DNA of 64,000 nt from Herbidospora solisilvae (GCF_009901565.1 NZ_WXEW01000009.1:186001-250000); one strand, 5' to 3'; positions 17,279-25,816 are shown, counted from the first letter of the stretch. A program made the numbers and translations. Notes: generated by a model not told the origin, from the sequence alone.

Positions 17279-20028
17279 CACGGCCGGTCGAGACGTCGAG
17301 CGGCGTGGGGGTCTCCTTGCTCGGCTCGAGCGCGTAGCTCCTGGACCTTTCCCTGTTCCGCCAGCAGCTCCGCAAGTTGTCGCGACGCGTGCCCATCGCC
17401 GGAGTCCGCGTGGGCGCGCAGGAGGGAGATGGCCTCGTCGGAACGGCCGTGACGAGCGAGCAGGTCGGCCTGCTCCCGGTGATTACCGCGGCCGCGCAGG
17501 ATAGCGAGCGCTGCATCCATGTGGCCATTCTCGGCGAGCACGTGTGCCAGTCCGTAGGCCGGATGGTCTTCGCCGCTGTTAGGGAGGCTGTTGATGACGG
17601 TGACGGCCTCTTCGATCCGTCCCCGTTCGGCAAGCACGCGGGCCAGTCCTTGTGCGGCGAGTGGGTCTCCGTCATCGGTACGGGCGCGCAGCTCTTCCAT
17701 CTGCCCTTGGGCGGCGAGCATCCGGGCCAGATGCCAGGATGCGTGTCGGTCGCCGCTGTCGGCGGCGGCGCGTATCCGATCGATCCGTCCGTCCTTGGCC
17801 AGCAGGTTGGTCAGTTGCTGGGCGAGGTTGGAGTCGCCGGCGTGGGCGGCAAGCAGCGTGATCGCCGCCTCCGTCCGGCCCTGGTCGGCAAGAACACCGG
17901 CGAGTTGCGAGACGGCGCCGGGATCTCCATGAGCGGCGCGGGCTCGCAGGAGGTCGTCGTACGGGGCCCGGGCGAGATGGTCTTGCAGGAGCAGGTGGCG
18001 GAACTGCCAGGCGGTTCCGGTTTGGCGCAGGACATCGCGTTGGTGGGCATCACGCAAGAAGACCCCGAGACGCAGGGGTAGCCAGCCCTGGACGGCGAGG
18101 AGGAGATGGGCGGTGCGGAACCAGATCCAGGCCCACCCGCCGGCCAGGACGGCGGCCGCGGCTCCGTAGGCGACCATGGCGCAGGCGGCCGTGGTAGCGG
18201 GGTCGGGGCCACCGGGCAGGAGAAAGGCCGCAGCGGCGAAGGTGAGCGCGTTGACCGGGCTGTACCGAAGGGCGGCGATCAGCGCGGTGCGGTGGTTGGC
18301 CCGAAAGGCGGCCTCGGGAGTGGGCTCGCGGGGGCGGGCGACGATCGGCAGCGGCATCATCCGGGTGGCGAGCCAGGCGACGGCACCCCCGGCGATCCCG
18401 GCAAGCAGGTCCACGCTGACAAGACCGACGCCCACGCCAACAGTGAACGCGATCCGGGGGGTAAGCGCCTGGCAGGGCGGCAGCTCCCGATCCAGCGCCG
18501 AAGTAGGGATGAACAACTCTTCACCGAAAGGATCTCGTCTGGCGATGGTGAGGATCACCGCAGCCAGGGCCGCGGCTGCCAAGCCCGGAAGGGGGCCGAC
18601 GAGCAGACCGGCCGTCATGCCGAGAATGGCGGCGCCGGTCGCGGTGATGCCGAGTGCTGCGAGGGAACGCGTGCGCTGGGGGCGAGCCGCCATCAGCTCG
18701 ACGGGAAGATGCCACCACCTCAGGTTGGGTGCGTAGCTCTCGTGGAGGTGATGCGCCAAGCAAGTCAACCAGCGCGTGGCCTGCACCGGCGCGTACGCGC
18801 GGCGCTTTCTGCCGTCGGGCGGCGTCGGTCGGCCGGTTTCGTAGACGCTGGTGAGGTAGGTGCCGATGAGGATGGAGGCGATGGCGTCACGATCGACGTG
18901 GCCGAGCAGATCGGCGGGTTGCGCCGCCGTCGTGCCGTAGGCGGTGCGGGCCAGCGACACCATCAACGGGGTGGACAGCACGGAGGCGAGAGGCCCGTCA
19001 CGGTGGCGGCGCAGGTGCATGAATACCGGCTCCCAGCGTTCGGGAGCGGGAGGCGACTGTGACAGGAAGGCGATCACCTGGTCCACGCCGACCGGTTCGA
19101 TCTCCACCACGGCGGCACGGGCCAGGAACGTGTCACTGGCAGACACGGCGTTTTCGTATTCCACGATCCGGCAGGTCACCACCAGAGGGTTTCCGGCCGA
19201 GGCGTAGTCGTGCAGCATTTCCACCGCCGCCGCGCGGTGTTCGGCGGGTAACTCGTCCAGGCCGTCCAGGACGGCTAGCACCAGGCGCTCGGCTATCAGT
19301 GCCTGAGCCAGGTTCCGGTTCTCGCCTGCGGGCTCGGCCAAGTGGGGGTATTCGCCAGCCAGCCGTCGTGCGAGAAACGCCGCTATATGTTCACGTTCCG
19401 GATTCCAGCCTCCGATCTGCAGTAGGACGGGGACTGGCTCACTGGTTGCACGATGCTCGATCAGCCCCAGCGTCAGCAGTATGGCCAGCACGCTCTTGCC
19501 CGCACCCGCTGCACCGATGACCACGAGCTGCCGGTGCGGCAGTTCCAGGAACCTGGCGACGATGCCTTCCACATCGCCTTCCAGCGGCATGTCCTGCCAG
19601 GTCGTCCCGGGCTCGTCCAGCACGAACTCGCGCGCGGTCGCAATCGGCCGCCCGGTCGACGACCACCACACCCGTAGCGGCACCTGACGGCGGACCCGGC
19701 GCAGCGCCACCTCGTGCTCCCATTGGGGCCGCACCTTGCTCGCGAGTCCCGCTGCCGCGGACGTGATCAGGGCGGCACGATCGACCAGCTGTACCGGTGA
19801 GTGGCGGAGCTGGCTCACAACCGTGACCGCACCGAGGAGGACGGTCAGCGTCCACATCAACGGCGCCCACCACCAGGCCGTCACCTCGACGGTACCGGTC
19901 GCCAGATTCGCCACCAGTCCGACGACGATGGGCGCCGTGGCCCATGTCACCCGGGACACCGTCCGGGGCGCAGGCGCCCGCCTCCTCATGTCAGACAGCA
20001 TGACGCCGAGCACCCGCGTGGACAACAT
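17278..20028 (-). CDS. Membrane-anchored NACHT NTPase with TPR-like C-terminus, copy 3
   Basis: 916 residues. Two N-terminal membrane helices (about 30-47 and 52-72), NACHT Walker A IGAAGAGKS (171-179) and Walker B LAVLDGLDEL (251-260). A middle membrane region (about 455-500 and 535-660) lacks the 12-nt repeats of copies 1 and 2 but has the same YQFRH-like motif (WQFRHLLLQDHLA). The last ~220 residues are Ala-rich repeated helices (HASWHLARMLAAQGQMEEL and similar) resembling TPR/SEL1 repeats, a likely ligand- or partner-binding sensor. The domain order is that of STAND switches. It is divergent in sequence from the tandem pair but has the same architecture and strand. Confidence 0.8.
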   Translation of the reverse strand: MLSTRVLGVMLSDMRRRAPAPRTVSRVTWATAPIVVGLVANLATGTVEVTAWWWAPLMWTLTVLLGAVTVVSQLRHSPVQLVDRAALITSAAAGLASKVRPQWEHEVALRRVRRQVPLRVWWSSTGRPIATAREFVLDEPGTTWQDMPLEGDVEGIVARFLELPHRQLVVIGAAGAGKSVLAILLTLGLIEHRATSEPVPVLLQIGGWNPEREHIAAFLARRLAGEYPHLAEPAGENRNLAQALIAERLVLAVLDGLDELPAEHRAAAVEMLHDYASAGNPLVVTCRIVEYENAVSASDTFLARAAVVEIEPVGVDQVIAFLSQSPPAPERWEPVFMHLRRHRDGPLASVLSTPLMVSLARTAYGTTAAQPADLLGHVDRDAIASILIGTYLTSVYETGRPTPPDGRKRRAYAPVQATRWLTCLAHHLHESYAPNLRWWHLPVELMAARPQRTRSLAALGITATGAAILGMTAGLLVGPLPGLAAAALAAVILTIARRDPFGEELFIPTSALDRELPPCQALTPRIAFTVGVGVGLVSVDLLAGIAGGAVAWLATRMMPLPIVARPREPTPEAAFRANHRTALIAALRYSPVNALTFAAAAFLLPGGPDPATTAACAMVAYGAAAAVLAGGWAWIWFRTAHLLLAVQGWLPLRLGVFLRDAHQRDVLRQTGTAWQFRHLLLQDHLARAPYDDLLRARAAHGDPGAVSQLAGVLADQGRTEAAITLLAAHAGDSNLAQQLTNLLAKDGRIDRIRAAADSGDRHASWHLARMLAAQGQMEELRARTDDGDPLAAQGLARVLAERGRIEEAVTVINSLPNSGEDHPAYGLAHVLAENGHMDAALAILRGRGNHREQADLLARHGRSDEAISLLRAHADSGDGHASRQLAELLAEQGKVQELRARAEQGDPHAARRLDRP

Positions 20029-20126
20029 GAGCCCGTCCTAGCCTGGTCTCAACCAGCGGCCCATTTCTGCTGTATTCCGGTGGCACCCGCCGTTGACGGG
20101 GGCGGCCGGGGTGGTCGGAGTGGTCA

Positions 20127-20640
20127 TCAGGCACCGTCCGGAGCGTCGTCGGGGGTGGTCGGGCGGGTCACGGAGATGAGCCAGGCCAGCTCTGCGGCCA
20201 CGGTGTCCGGGTCGTCGGGGGCGTAGTCCCGTTCCGGCTCGCTGGCCCAGCGGGTGGTCGGCAGCGCGTGGCGGTCGACGACCTGGCGGCGGAAGACGTC
20301 CTCGCTCTCGACCAGCCGCAGGGTGGGTTTCGTCGCGAGGGCCTCGGCATCAGCCGACGCGACGGAACGCGATCCGACCTGGCCACCATGCAGGCCAGCA
20401 GTCGGGGCGGTGTCCGAGCCGGGGCCAATGACGGCGGGGCGGCCCGCCGCCAGCTGTCGGCGGGCCATCGCTCGGGCGGCCTCGGGGCTGCTGGCGGCCA
20501 GCATCGTGCGGGCGCGCATGGCCGGGCCGGTGGTATCCACCCGCCGCGAGGCGGCGGCTTGGCGCTCCTGGCGGGCCTGGTCCTGGGGTCGCCGTAGAAC
20601 TCGCCGAAAATCGGGCGGATATAGCCCGATAGGCTCCTGA
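20127..20640 (-). CDS. Unrecognised ORF fragment, possibly from a mobile element
   Basis: The minus-strand frame reads with coding-like composition: an Ala/Arg-rich helical stretch (ARAMARRQLAAGRPAVIG) and an acidic C-terminus (DDPDTVAAELAWLISV) ending at 20127. No start can be placed: the frame extends antisense into the Tn3 terminal-repeat region. It is likely the 3' part of an accessory-element gene cut by the transposon end at 20585-20622. Confidence 0.3.
20585..20622 (+). repeat. Putative 38-bp terminal inverted repeat of a Tn3-family element
   Basis: It begins GGGGTCGCCGTAGAAC and lies 55 bp upstream of the start of a Tn3-type transposase fragment. Tn3-family ends begin GGGG and are about 38 bp long. 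The matching right end was not found in the window. Confidence 0.5.
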
Positions 20641-20676
20641 GCTGACGATCTTCGTCCTCTGGCAGGAGGTGGCCGG

Positions 20677-20785
20677 TTGGCGACGCAAGTGTTCGTGGAA
20701 CTGGAACTGGAAGCCCTGCGGAGATTCCCCGAAATCGGCCGGGAGGAGCTATTCCGGTTCTTCACGCTGACGCCAGCGGACATGG
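20677..20785 (+). pseudogene. Tn3-family transposase, first ~35 codons only
   Basis: A TTG start, MATQVFVELELEALRR, then FPEIGREELFRFFTLTPADM matches the first residues of actinobacterial Tn3 transposases with an N-terminal DUF4158 domain. After LTPADM the sequence switches in frame to the interior of a short-chain dehydrogenase, so the ~1000-residue transposase has been deleted. Confidence 0.65.
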
Positions 20786-21134
20786 CCGACGGCGGCCGGA
20801 TCGTGTCGATCGGTAGCACCGGGGCCACGTCCATGCGCTTTGCCGGTGGGGCGGACTATGTGGCGTCCAAGGCGGCGGTGGCGGCCTACACCCGTGGCTG
20901 GTCCCGGGATCTGGGCGCCCGCAACATCACTGTCAACGTCGTGCAGCCCGGCGCCATCGACACCGAGATGAACCCGGAATCGGGACCGGCGGCCGAGGCG
21001 ATGACGAGCTTGACCTCGCTCGGCCGCTACGGGCGGCCCGAGGAGATCGCCGGCGCCGTCGCGTTTCTGGTCGGACCGGACGGTCCTACCTCACCGGGGC
21101 CACCCTCAACGTGGATGGGGGCCAGTCCGCCTGA
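20786..21134 (+). pseudogene. Short-chain dehydrogenase/reductase 3' half, frameshifted
   Basis: DGGRIVSIGSTGA, then YVASKAAVAAYTRG (catalytic Y-x-x-x-K), NITVNVVQPGAIDTEM and EEIAGAVAFLVGPDG. A one-base shift near 21085 leads to YLTGATLNVDGGQSA and the stop at 21132-21134, the usual SDR C-terminus. The Rossmann N-terminal half is absent. It is fused in frame to the Tn3 transposase start. Confidence 0.7.
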
Positions 21135-21136
21135 CC

Positions 21137-21465
21137 GTCGTCATCCGCATCCACGAGCACGGCGGCCCGTCGGTCCTGCGCGTCGAATAGGCCGAGGTGG
21201 GCGAGCCCGGACGCGGCGCCAGGTGCTGCTACGGCAGCAGGCCATCAGCGTCAACTTTTCGACGCCATCGTCCGCCGCGGCGACGTCGGATTCCCGCCGT
21301 GGCGGTGCTCGGCTTCGCGGCCAGCGACGGGGCGGGCTACTTCTTTCACCCCGGCGCGTACGCCGAATAACGTCTGGTCGACGCGGCTTCGCTCATAGCG
21401 CTGCCGGACGATCAGCGCCGAACAGGCGGCGGCCAAATCCGCCACCGCCGCCGGCCATGAGAAAG
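21137..21465 (+). pseudogene. Quinone oxidoreductase (zinc-free MDR) relic
   Basis: Segments in three frames rebuild an MDR-type NADPH:quinone reductase: IRIHEHGGPSVLRVE, QVLLRQQAISVNF, FDAIVRRGDVGFP, GYFFHPGAYAE, RLVDAASLIALP and EQAAAKSATAAG. At least three frameshifts or stops and internal deletions interrupt it, and the nucleotide-binding half is missing. It follows the SDR relic, as in intact two-gene sets in relatives (inference). Confidence 0.6.
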
Positions 21466-21493
21466 CCTCACCATGAATCAAGGAGCCTTCACT

Positions 21494-21874
21494 ATGGCGC
21501 ACCACGCCGCTGACCTCGCTCACAAGAATCTGCTGAACGTCTTCGGCGAACGCGATCCCGAAACGCGTGCCACGGTGATTCGGGAGGTCTACGCCGAGAA
21601 TGTGACCTTCGCCGATCCGGAGGAGGTCGTCGTCGGCTGGGACGCGCTCGACAGCAAGGCCCAACGCCTGCTGGATGAAGCACCCGGGTTCGTGTTCCGT
21701 CCGGTCGGTGAAGTCCGGATCGTCGACAACCTCACGTACCTGGCCTGGGCCTTCGGCCCGGAGGGCGTGCCGCCGGTGGCGACCGGCGCGGACATCTCGA
21801 TCGTGGAGAACGGCCGGATCACCCACCTGTACACGATGCTCGACCCGGCACCGGGGTCGGAAAAGCCGGCGTGA
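21494..21874 (+). CDS. SnoaL-like/NTF2-fold protein
   Basis: 126 residues. The ATG at 21494 is preferred because AAGGAG lies nine bases upstream; an ATG at 21473 would add seven residues. The pattern ERDPETRATVIREVYAENV, then TFADPEEVVVGWDAL and a closing VENGRITHLYTMLD is typical of the SnoaL-like NTF2 fold: a small cone-shaped barrel used as a hydrolase, isomerase or ligand binder. The substrate is unknown. Its stop overlaps the GTG of the next frame (GTGA), suggesting an operon before that gene was truncated. Confidence 0.75.
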   Translation: MAHHAADLAHKNLLNVFGERDPETRATVIREVYAENVTFADPEEVVVGWDALDSKAQRLLDEAPGFVFRPVGEVRIVDNLTYLAWAFGPEGVPPVATGADISIVENGRITHLYTMLDPAPGSEKPA

Positions 21875-22164
21875 GTCCGGCAGGCGATCGGCAGATGCTG
21901 CGCGACCTCGTCGACGCCTACGCGCCTGACGCGCACCGTCGGGACCTTGTCCAGCAGGCACACATCTTCACGGACGATGCCCGCGTCACTCTCTTCGACG
22001 GGAAGCCGGGCGTCCATCCGCCGACGCAGGAGGTGCAGGGCATGCGGGCCTCGTCGAGGCGTCCCACAGGCCGCCGCGATGAAGAACCTGCCGAGCGATT
22101 TCAGGTCGCTGATGCTGCTCGCGGGCGTCGTGCTCGAGGCGGCGCGCTGTCACTGCTGTTTTAG
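21871..22164 (+). pseudogene. Truncated SnoaL-like protein
   Basis: It starts at a GTG overlapping the previous stop. DRQMLRDLVDAYAPDAHRRD, DDARVTLFDGKPGV and PPTQEVQG fit the first ~55 residues of a SnoaL_4-type protein. After that the frame becomes Arg-rich and unlike the family, so the 3' part has been lost or shifted. Confidence 0.45.
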
Positions 22165-22216
22165 ACGCGTCAGGTGCGTCCAGAACTAATCTTGATCTTG
22201 TTTGTTGAGGAGAGAC

Positions 22217-22689
22217 ATGACGTTCGACAAGAGGGCGGTGACTTTTGGTCACGTCGCCCCGGTGCAGGTCTATTTCGATGACCCGACGCGCTCGGGATGT
22301 TGCACCACGCGCGCTTCGCGACCCTCCTTGACCGTGGTATCGACGCTTACTGGCGGTCCAAGGGGTACGCCGTCAGCGCCTCCGCCGACGTGGGCGACGG
22401 GCTGAACGTGGTGCGTGCCCTGACCCTTACCTACCACCATCCCGTCACCGAGGTGGGGGAGATCTTCCTCTGGCTCTGGGTGCGTCACCTGGGAACCACG
22501 AGCGTTCAGTACGGCTTCCGGTTTGTCGACGGCGACGGTACAACGGTGTTCGCCGAGGGCACGCGCACGAACGTCCGGATCGACCCTGCGACGATGCGCC
22601 CCGCCCCGTGGAGCGACGCCGCCCGGGCCGACGCCCGCGAGCTGCTGGGCGCGGAGGGCTCGGAAGCTCCCGAACTCATTCGTCGGTAG
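22217..22689 (+). pseudogene. Acyl-CoA thioesterase (hot-dog fold), frameshifted
   Basis: A good site GAGGAGA precedes the ATG at 22217. Residues 1-21 (MTFDKRAVTFGHVAPVQVYF) and, one frame over, DALGMLHHARFATLLDRG and VRALTLTYHHPVTEVGE form a 4-hydroxybenzoyl-CoA-type thioesterase. One base seems missing near 22281 (after YFDD), which splits the gene. Apart from that the protein is full length (~157 residues), so a sequencing error or a recent mutation are both possible. Confidence 0.65.
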
Positions 22690-22849
22690 TCCGGCTGCCG
22701 ATCATCCTGGGCAAAGCACCCAGCGCCAGTGTCGAACACCGCCAGATTGATCTCCCAATGCGTGAATCGGAACGTGGCGCGGTCGAGGCATGAACCTTTT
22801 CCGCCGACGTCCGTCATGACTTTGTGATGGGCGGATTTCGGGAGGCTAA

Positions 22850-22984
22850 ATGAAGATCCTTGTCTCAACGACTGCGCGACTGAGTCATCTACGGGCGGTG
22901 CTCCCGTTAGTGACGGCGAGCGTGGAAGGCGGTCACCACATGGCGCTGGCCGCGCCGCGCTCGTTGGCGGAGTGTGTCACCGGT
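22850..22984 (+). pseudogene. Glycosyltransferase N-terminal fragment
   Basis: MKILVSTTARLSHLRAVLPL and VTASVEGGHHMALAAPRSLA match the first 40-45 residues of MGT-type (GT1) glycosyltransferases. Nothing of the remaining ~350 residues follows. Confidence 0.5.
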
Positions 22985-23103
22985 GACCGATCTCCGACGC
23001 GCGTGCGTCTGAAGGAGTGTGAGTGTGCGTCGCGGATCAGCAGGCGAACTCAATCCCCTGTACCTGGTTGCACGACTCTTACCGACACCCCTAGGCCCGA
23101 GGG

Positions 23104-23477
23104 TCATTCCGCGCGGTGGCGCCCGATCCGCCGGCGCAGTGCCACCAGCCGCTCACCGGCCAGGCCCACGGCGTGTTCCTCGCCCGACTCGCCCAGTTCC
23201 ACCCCGCAGATCACCACCGGCCCGTGGAAGGTCTGCCACGGATCCCCGCTCAGGTCAGCGGCCAGCGCCGAGGCCGCCGCGTTGACCGCCCGGGAGATCG
23301 ACCCGGGCGGGCCGGCCGACCCGGTGCCCGCCCACAGATCCAGACCCCGGTCGATGGCCACCGCATCGCCCGCTCAGCACCGGTCAGCGCGCTGAGCATC
23401 GCGGCGCGTTCGGCCGGGTCGGCCGGGAGGTCGATCTCGCGCGAGCGGCCGTCGACCTCGATTAGCAGACAGATCAT
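23104..23477 (-). pseudogene. Small conserved hypothetical gene, frameshifted
   Basis: From ATG 23477, with an upstream purine-rich site, the frame reads MICLLIEVDGRSREIDLPAD and ALTGAERA. It then continues in another frame as AIDRGLDLWAGTGSAGPPG, PWQTFHGPVVICGVELGES and GERLVALRRRIGRHRAE. Joined, these give a ~120-residue protein of a kind I associate with actinobacterial integrative elements, function unknown. The shift lies near 23360-23380. Confidence 0.5.
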
Positions 23478-23750
23478 GACGCGCTCCCGTTCACGGTCGG
23501 TGGGCCGCTTACAGAAATGGGCCCGGAAATGAGGCCCCGTGGGCCCGCGCCCATCCTGCCCGGAACCGCCCCGGTACTGGTGATCTTGTACGTGAACGTA
23601 CGTCAATCAGTACGCGCTTACTCACGTACCAAGACGCCCACCGCCACCGGCGCGAGGGCGAGTAGCACCGTCCCCCGCCGTCGGCGACCTCTTCGCGTCG
23701 GGGCGATTCGTCGCGCGCCGGCGGCCGCCGCGGTGTACGACGAAAGGCAT

Positions 23751-23787
23751 GACTGGCAACGTGACGTATTCGACTGTGTCGTATTCG
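23751..23787 (+). promoter_or_regulatory. 37-bp conserved element, copy C
   Basis: Plus-strand copy of the element found upstream of both NACHT paralogues, matching copy B at 36 of 37 positions. Here it is followed by a hairpin and the convergent end of a secreted-protein gene, with no NACHT gene. This suggests a leftover leader or a mobile motif. Confidence 0.5.
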
Positions 23788-23797
23788 CTTTCCTCGC

Positions 23798-23829
23798 CAG
23801 CAGGTCCCCCCGGGTGCGGGGGCCTGCTG
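23798..23829. terminator. GC hairpin downstream of the secreted-protein gene
   Basis: CAGCAGG-T-CCCCC pairs with GGGGGCCTGCTG around a 7-base loop, with one bulged base. It lies about 80 bp past the stop of the minus-strand secreted-protein gene. Confidence 0.5.
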
Positions 23830-23911
23830 CGTTCGGCGATTTCCGCGAAATCATCGGCGCCAGATCTGGGCTCCAGGCGGGCAAGGCCCGCCTACCCGCC
23901 AGCATGAGGGG

Positions 23912-24415
23912 TCAGTTTGCCCCGAGCGTGAAGATGTCGACGGCGCCGGTGTAGGAGGTGAGACCGGAGGTGACGCACTTCGTGGCGAGTTCGATCGGCG
24001 AAGTGGTCGCCCGTCCTGACAGGCGCATGTTGCCGGCTTCGATGGAGAACCTGGTGGCCTCAAGGCGGATGGAGGCCTGGGGTGCCTCGGTCGTGGTGCC
24101 GTCGTTCCAGGCGATCTGGAGTCTTCCGTAACCTGCGGTCAGCGGGCTGGGGCAGTTACCCGTGCCGGAGGCCACGATCCGGAACACGCCGCCGGTGATC
24201 TTCTTGTTCGGCTCGGAGGAGCAGACGCCCAGGTCGCCGTTGCCCGTGATCTGAGAGGTCGCCCTCTTGAAGGTGACGCCGGGGTTCAGGCTCGCGTTGA
24301 AGCTTCCGCCGTGGCAGGTGATGGTGGCCTCAGCTTCGGCGGTGGCAGGGGCGGCGGGGGTGGCGGACAGTCCGGCGGCGAGGGCGAACACCCCGGCCGT
24401 GATCAGTGAACGCAT
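23912..24415 (-). CDS. Small secreted protein of unknown function
   Basis: 167 residues. The ATG at 24415 is chosen because GAAAGG precedes it and because it starts a clean signal peptide (MRSLITAGVFALAAGLSATP, cleavage likely near ATAEA). The mature part is Thr/Ser/Gly-rich, beta-like, with four cysteines (ITCHGG, VCSSEP, NCPSPL, TKCVTS) that could form two disulfides. There is no catalytic motif. Two near-palindromes 200-350 bp upstream may regulate it. Confidence 0.7.
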   Translation of the reverse strand: MRSLITAGVFALAAGLSATPAAPATAEAEATITCHGGSFNASLNPGVTFKRATSQITGNGDLGVCSSEPNKKITGGVFRIVASGTGNCPSPLTAGYGRLQIAWNDGTTTEAPQASIRLEATRFSIEAGNMRLSGRATTSPIELATKCVTSGLTSYTGAVDIFTLGAN

Positions 24416-24626
24416 GACGGCGACCTTTCGGCAGACGATGTTTCCGCTGCTCATGATCACCGTGCGGGGTGCGCGTCTGGAGTCCGCGCGGATTGGTGTC
24501 GTTCTGGAGTTGGTCAACGACGTGCTTGGGGGCCGGCCGGATCAGGCGGGCCCGGCTGGCATGCTCCCGTGGGTGGCTCTCGTGTCGGCCGATGACGCAG
24601 GACAGGTTCCCGCCTGACGCGAGAAA

Positions 24627-24643
24627 TTCGCATCGGACGCGAA
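24627..24643. promoter_or_regulatory. 17-bp near-palindrome, candidate operator
   Basis: TTCGCATC-G-GACGCGAA, palindromic with one mismatch. It is the same motif as the perfect copy 126 bp away and lies 212 bp upstream of the secreted-protein start. Confidence 0.45.
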
Positions 24644-24752
24644 TCCAACGAAGCAGCCTGGTCAGGCTCCCGCGCGTCCTTCGGTGCGTCCGCCCTGCGC
24701 CGGACCCGCGTTCCATATGCCCAGGTAGGGGGCGCACATCAAGGGTGTCGTG

Positions 24753-24769
24753 TTCGCATCCGATGCGAA
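24753..24769. promoter_or_regulatory. 17-bp perfect palindrome, candidate operator
   Basis: TTCGCATC-C-GATGCGAA: two 8-base arms around one base. With the copy at 24627 it forms a spaced operator pair, as used by dimeric repressors. Confidence 0.5.
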
Positions 24770-25087
24770 TACCAGACGGTCTCGAGGGCCGGAGCAAGAT
24801 AGTGGGTAAGGCGGACTTACTGTCCGACGTGCGCGCTGGAGACCGTTGGGAACCCCGGGGGACCGCGCCTGGCCGTCGCTCAGCCCGTCCGCCAGGTCGC
24901 GTCTGAAGCGCCGTGAGCCGGTGCTGGCGTTGCCCGTCGACCGTATTGAACCGCACCCGCTGTCCCGTCCGGCCGAACCCTGCAACCGTCCATCGCGCTG
25001 AGCTGCGAGTTGCAAAGTAGGTCAATACGCCGACCGCCGATCTCGTTCGGACTTAACTTGCATCTTCCGGAGGCAAGAGCGGGGGCT

Positions 25088-25453
25088 CTATCGGCCCCGG
25101 TGCCACCATCGGCTGACCGGCTTCGGCGGATGGGACGGCACTGAAGACATCGCGAGTCGTGCGATCGCCTCCGCGTTCGGAGTATCGGGAGTAGGCGGCA
25201 TATCGTCACTCCAGATCAGGAGTTCCTCGCCGTTCGCGCCCCAGACATCCGGGTGGATGCCCATGGTGAAGAAGACAATGCCGCTCCCGACATGCGTCAT
25301 CTCGATCTCGGCGGTGGGGAAACAGACCACCGCGTTGATGCCTGGCTCGATCGTGTACTCGTTGCCCCACGGCTCGAAGCAGAGCCAGAGCGGGCGGCCA
25401 TCATCAGCGGAGAGGCGCAAGGCGACGGCGGCATCCTCCGGACGGATCGGCAT
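25088..25453 (-). CDS. Hypothetical protein
   Basis: 121 residues from the ATG at 25453 (MPIRPEDAAVALRLSADDGR). The frame is open further upstream but Arg/Cys-rich and unlikely to be coding. The protein is acidic with a beta-rich core (EMTHVGSGIVFFTMGIHPDV, EELLIWSDDMPP) and no signal peptide. It is not recognised; size and composition would fit an antitoxin or immunity protein, but no partner is adjacent. Confidence 0.55.
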   Translation of the reverse strand: MPIRPEDAAVALRLSADDGRPLWLCFEPWGNEYTIEPGINAVVCFPTAEIEMTHVGSGIVFFTMGIHPDVWGANGEELLIWSDDMPPTPDTPNAEAIARLAMSSVPSHPPKPVSRWWHRGR

Positions 25454-25775
25454 GGCCCTATTTTGCAGACAGATCGTCTGCGGCCAATGGGCGCCCCCTG
25501 GGAGCCGCCAGTACTCCGGTCGCCTCTGGCGAATGCAAGGTGCATCCGTACGTCGCAAGATCAGGTGCAAGGTAAGTCCGGAAGGTGCAAGGTTCGCCCG
25601 GACGGGACACCCGCAACGGGTGTTCATCCGGATACGTATCGCGACGAAGTGACGATACCTTAGCACTCTAAATGATCTTGAGCTGTCAGTGATTCTCAGG
25701 GAATCGTTCTCCTGGTGGCTGAGTCGCTTCCTTCATTTGGTGACGCTTGGTGATCGTCTCAGCGGTTGTCTTCGT

Positions 25776-25816
25776 CTTCGTCTCGCGCGCGTCTGCACAT
25801 AGGCACGGAGACGAAG
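25776..25816. repeat. 9-bp inverted repeat
   Basis: CTTCGTCTC (25776-25784) and GAGACGAAG (25808-25816), separated by 23 bases, just before the ATG at 25833. It could occlude or regulate that start. Confidence 0.35.

Larger units (their letters stand above)
23478..23911. other. Intergenic region with structured elements
   Basis: 434 bp without a gene. It contains inverted TACGT-rich motifs (GTACGTGA near 23588 and TCACGTAC near 23621), conserved element C and a hairpin. The TACGT motifs may be an operator for the small gene at 23104-23477. Confidence 0.4.
24416..25087. other. Intergenic region with paired palindromes
   Basis: 670 bp with no convincing gene on either strand. The only clear structure is the pair of 17-bp palindromes annotated at 24627 and 24753. 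Confidence 0.4.

Noticed and set aside
24330-25025. 231-codon minus-strand frame upstream of the secreted protein
   Set aside because: Arg-rich with no ribosome site, overlapping the secreted-protein gene in another frame; better explained as non-coding sequence with palindromes.
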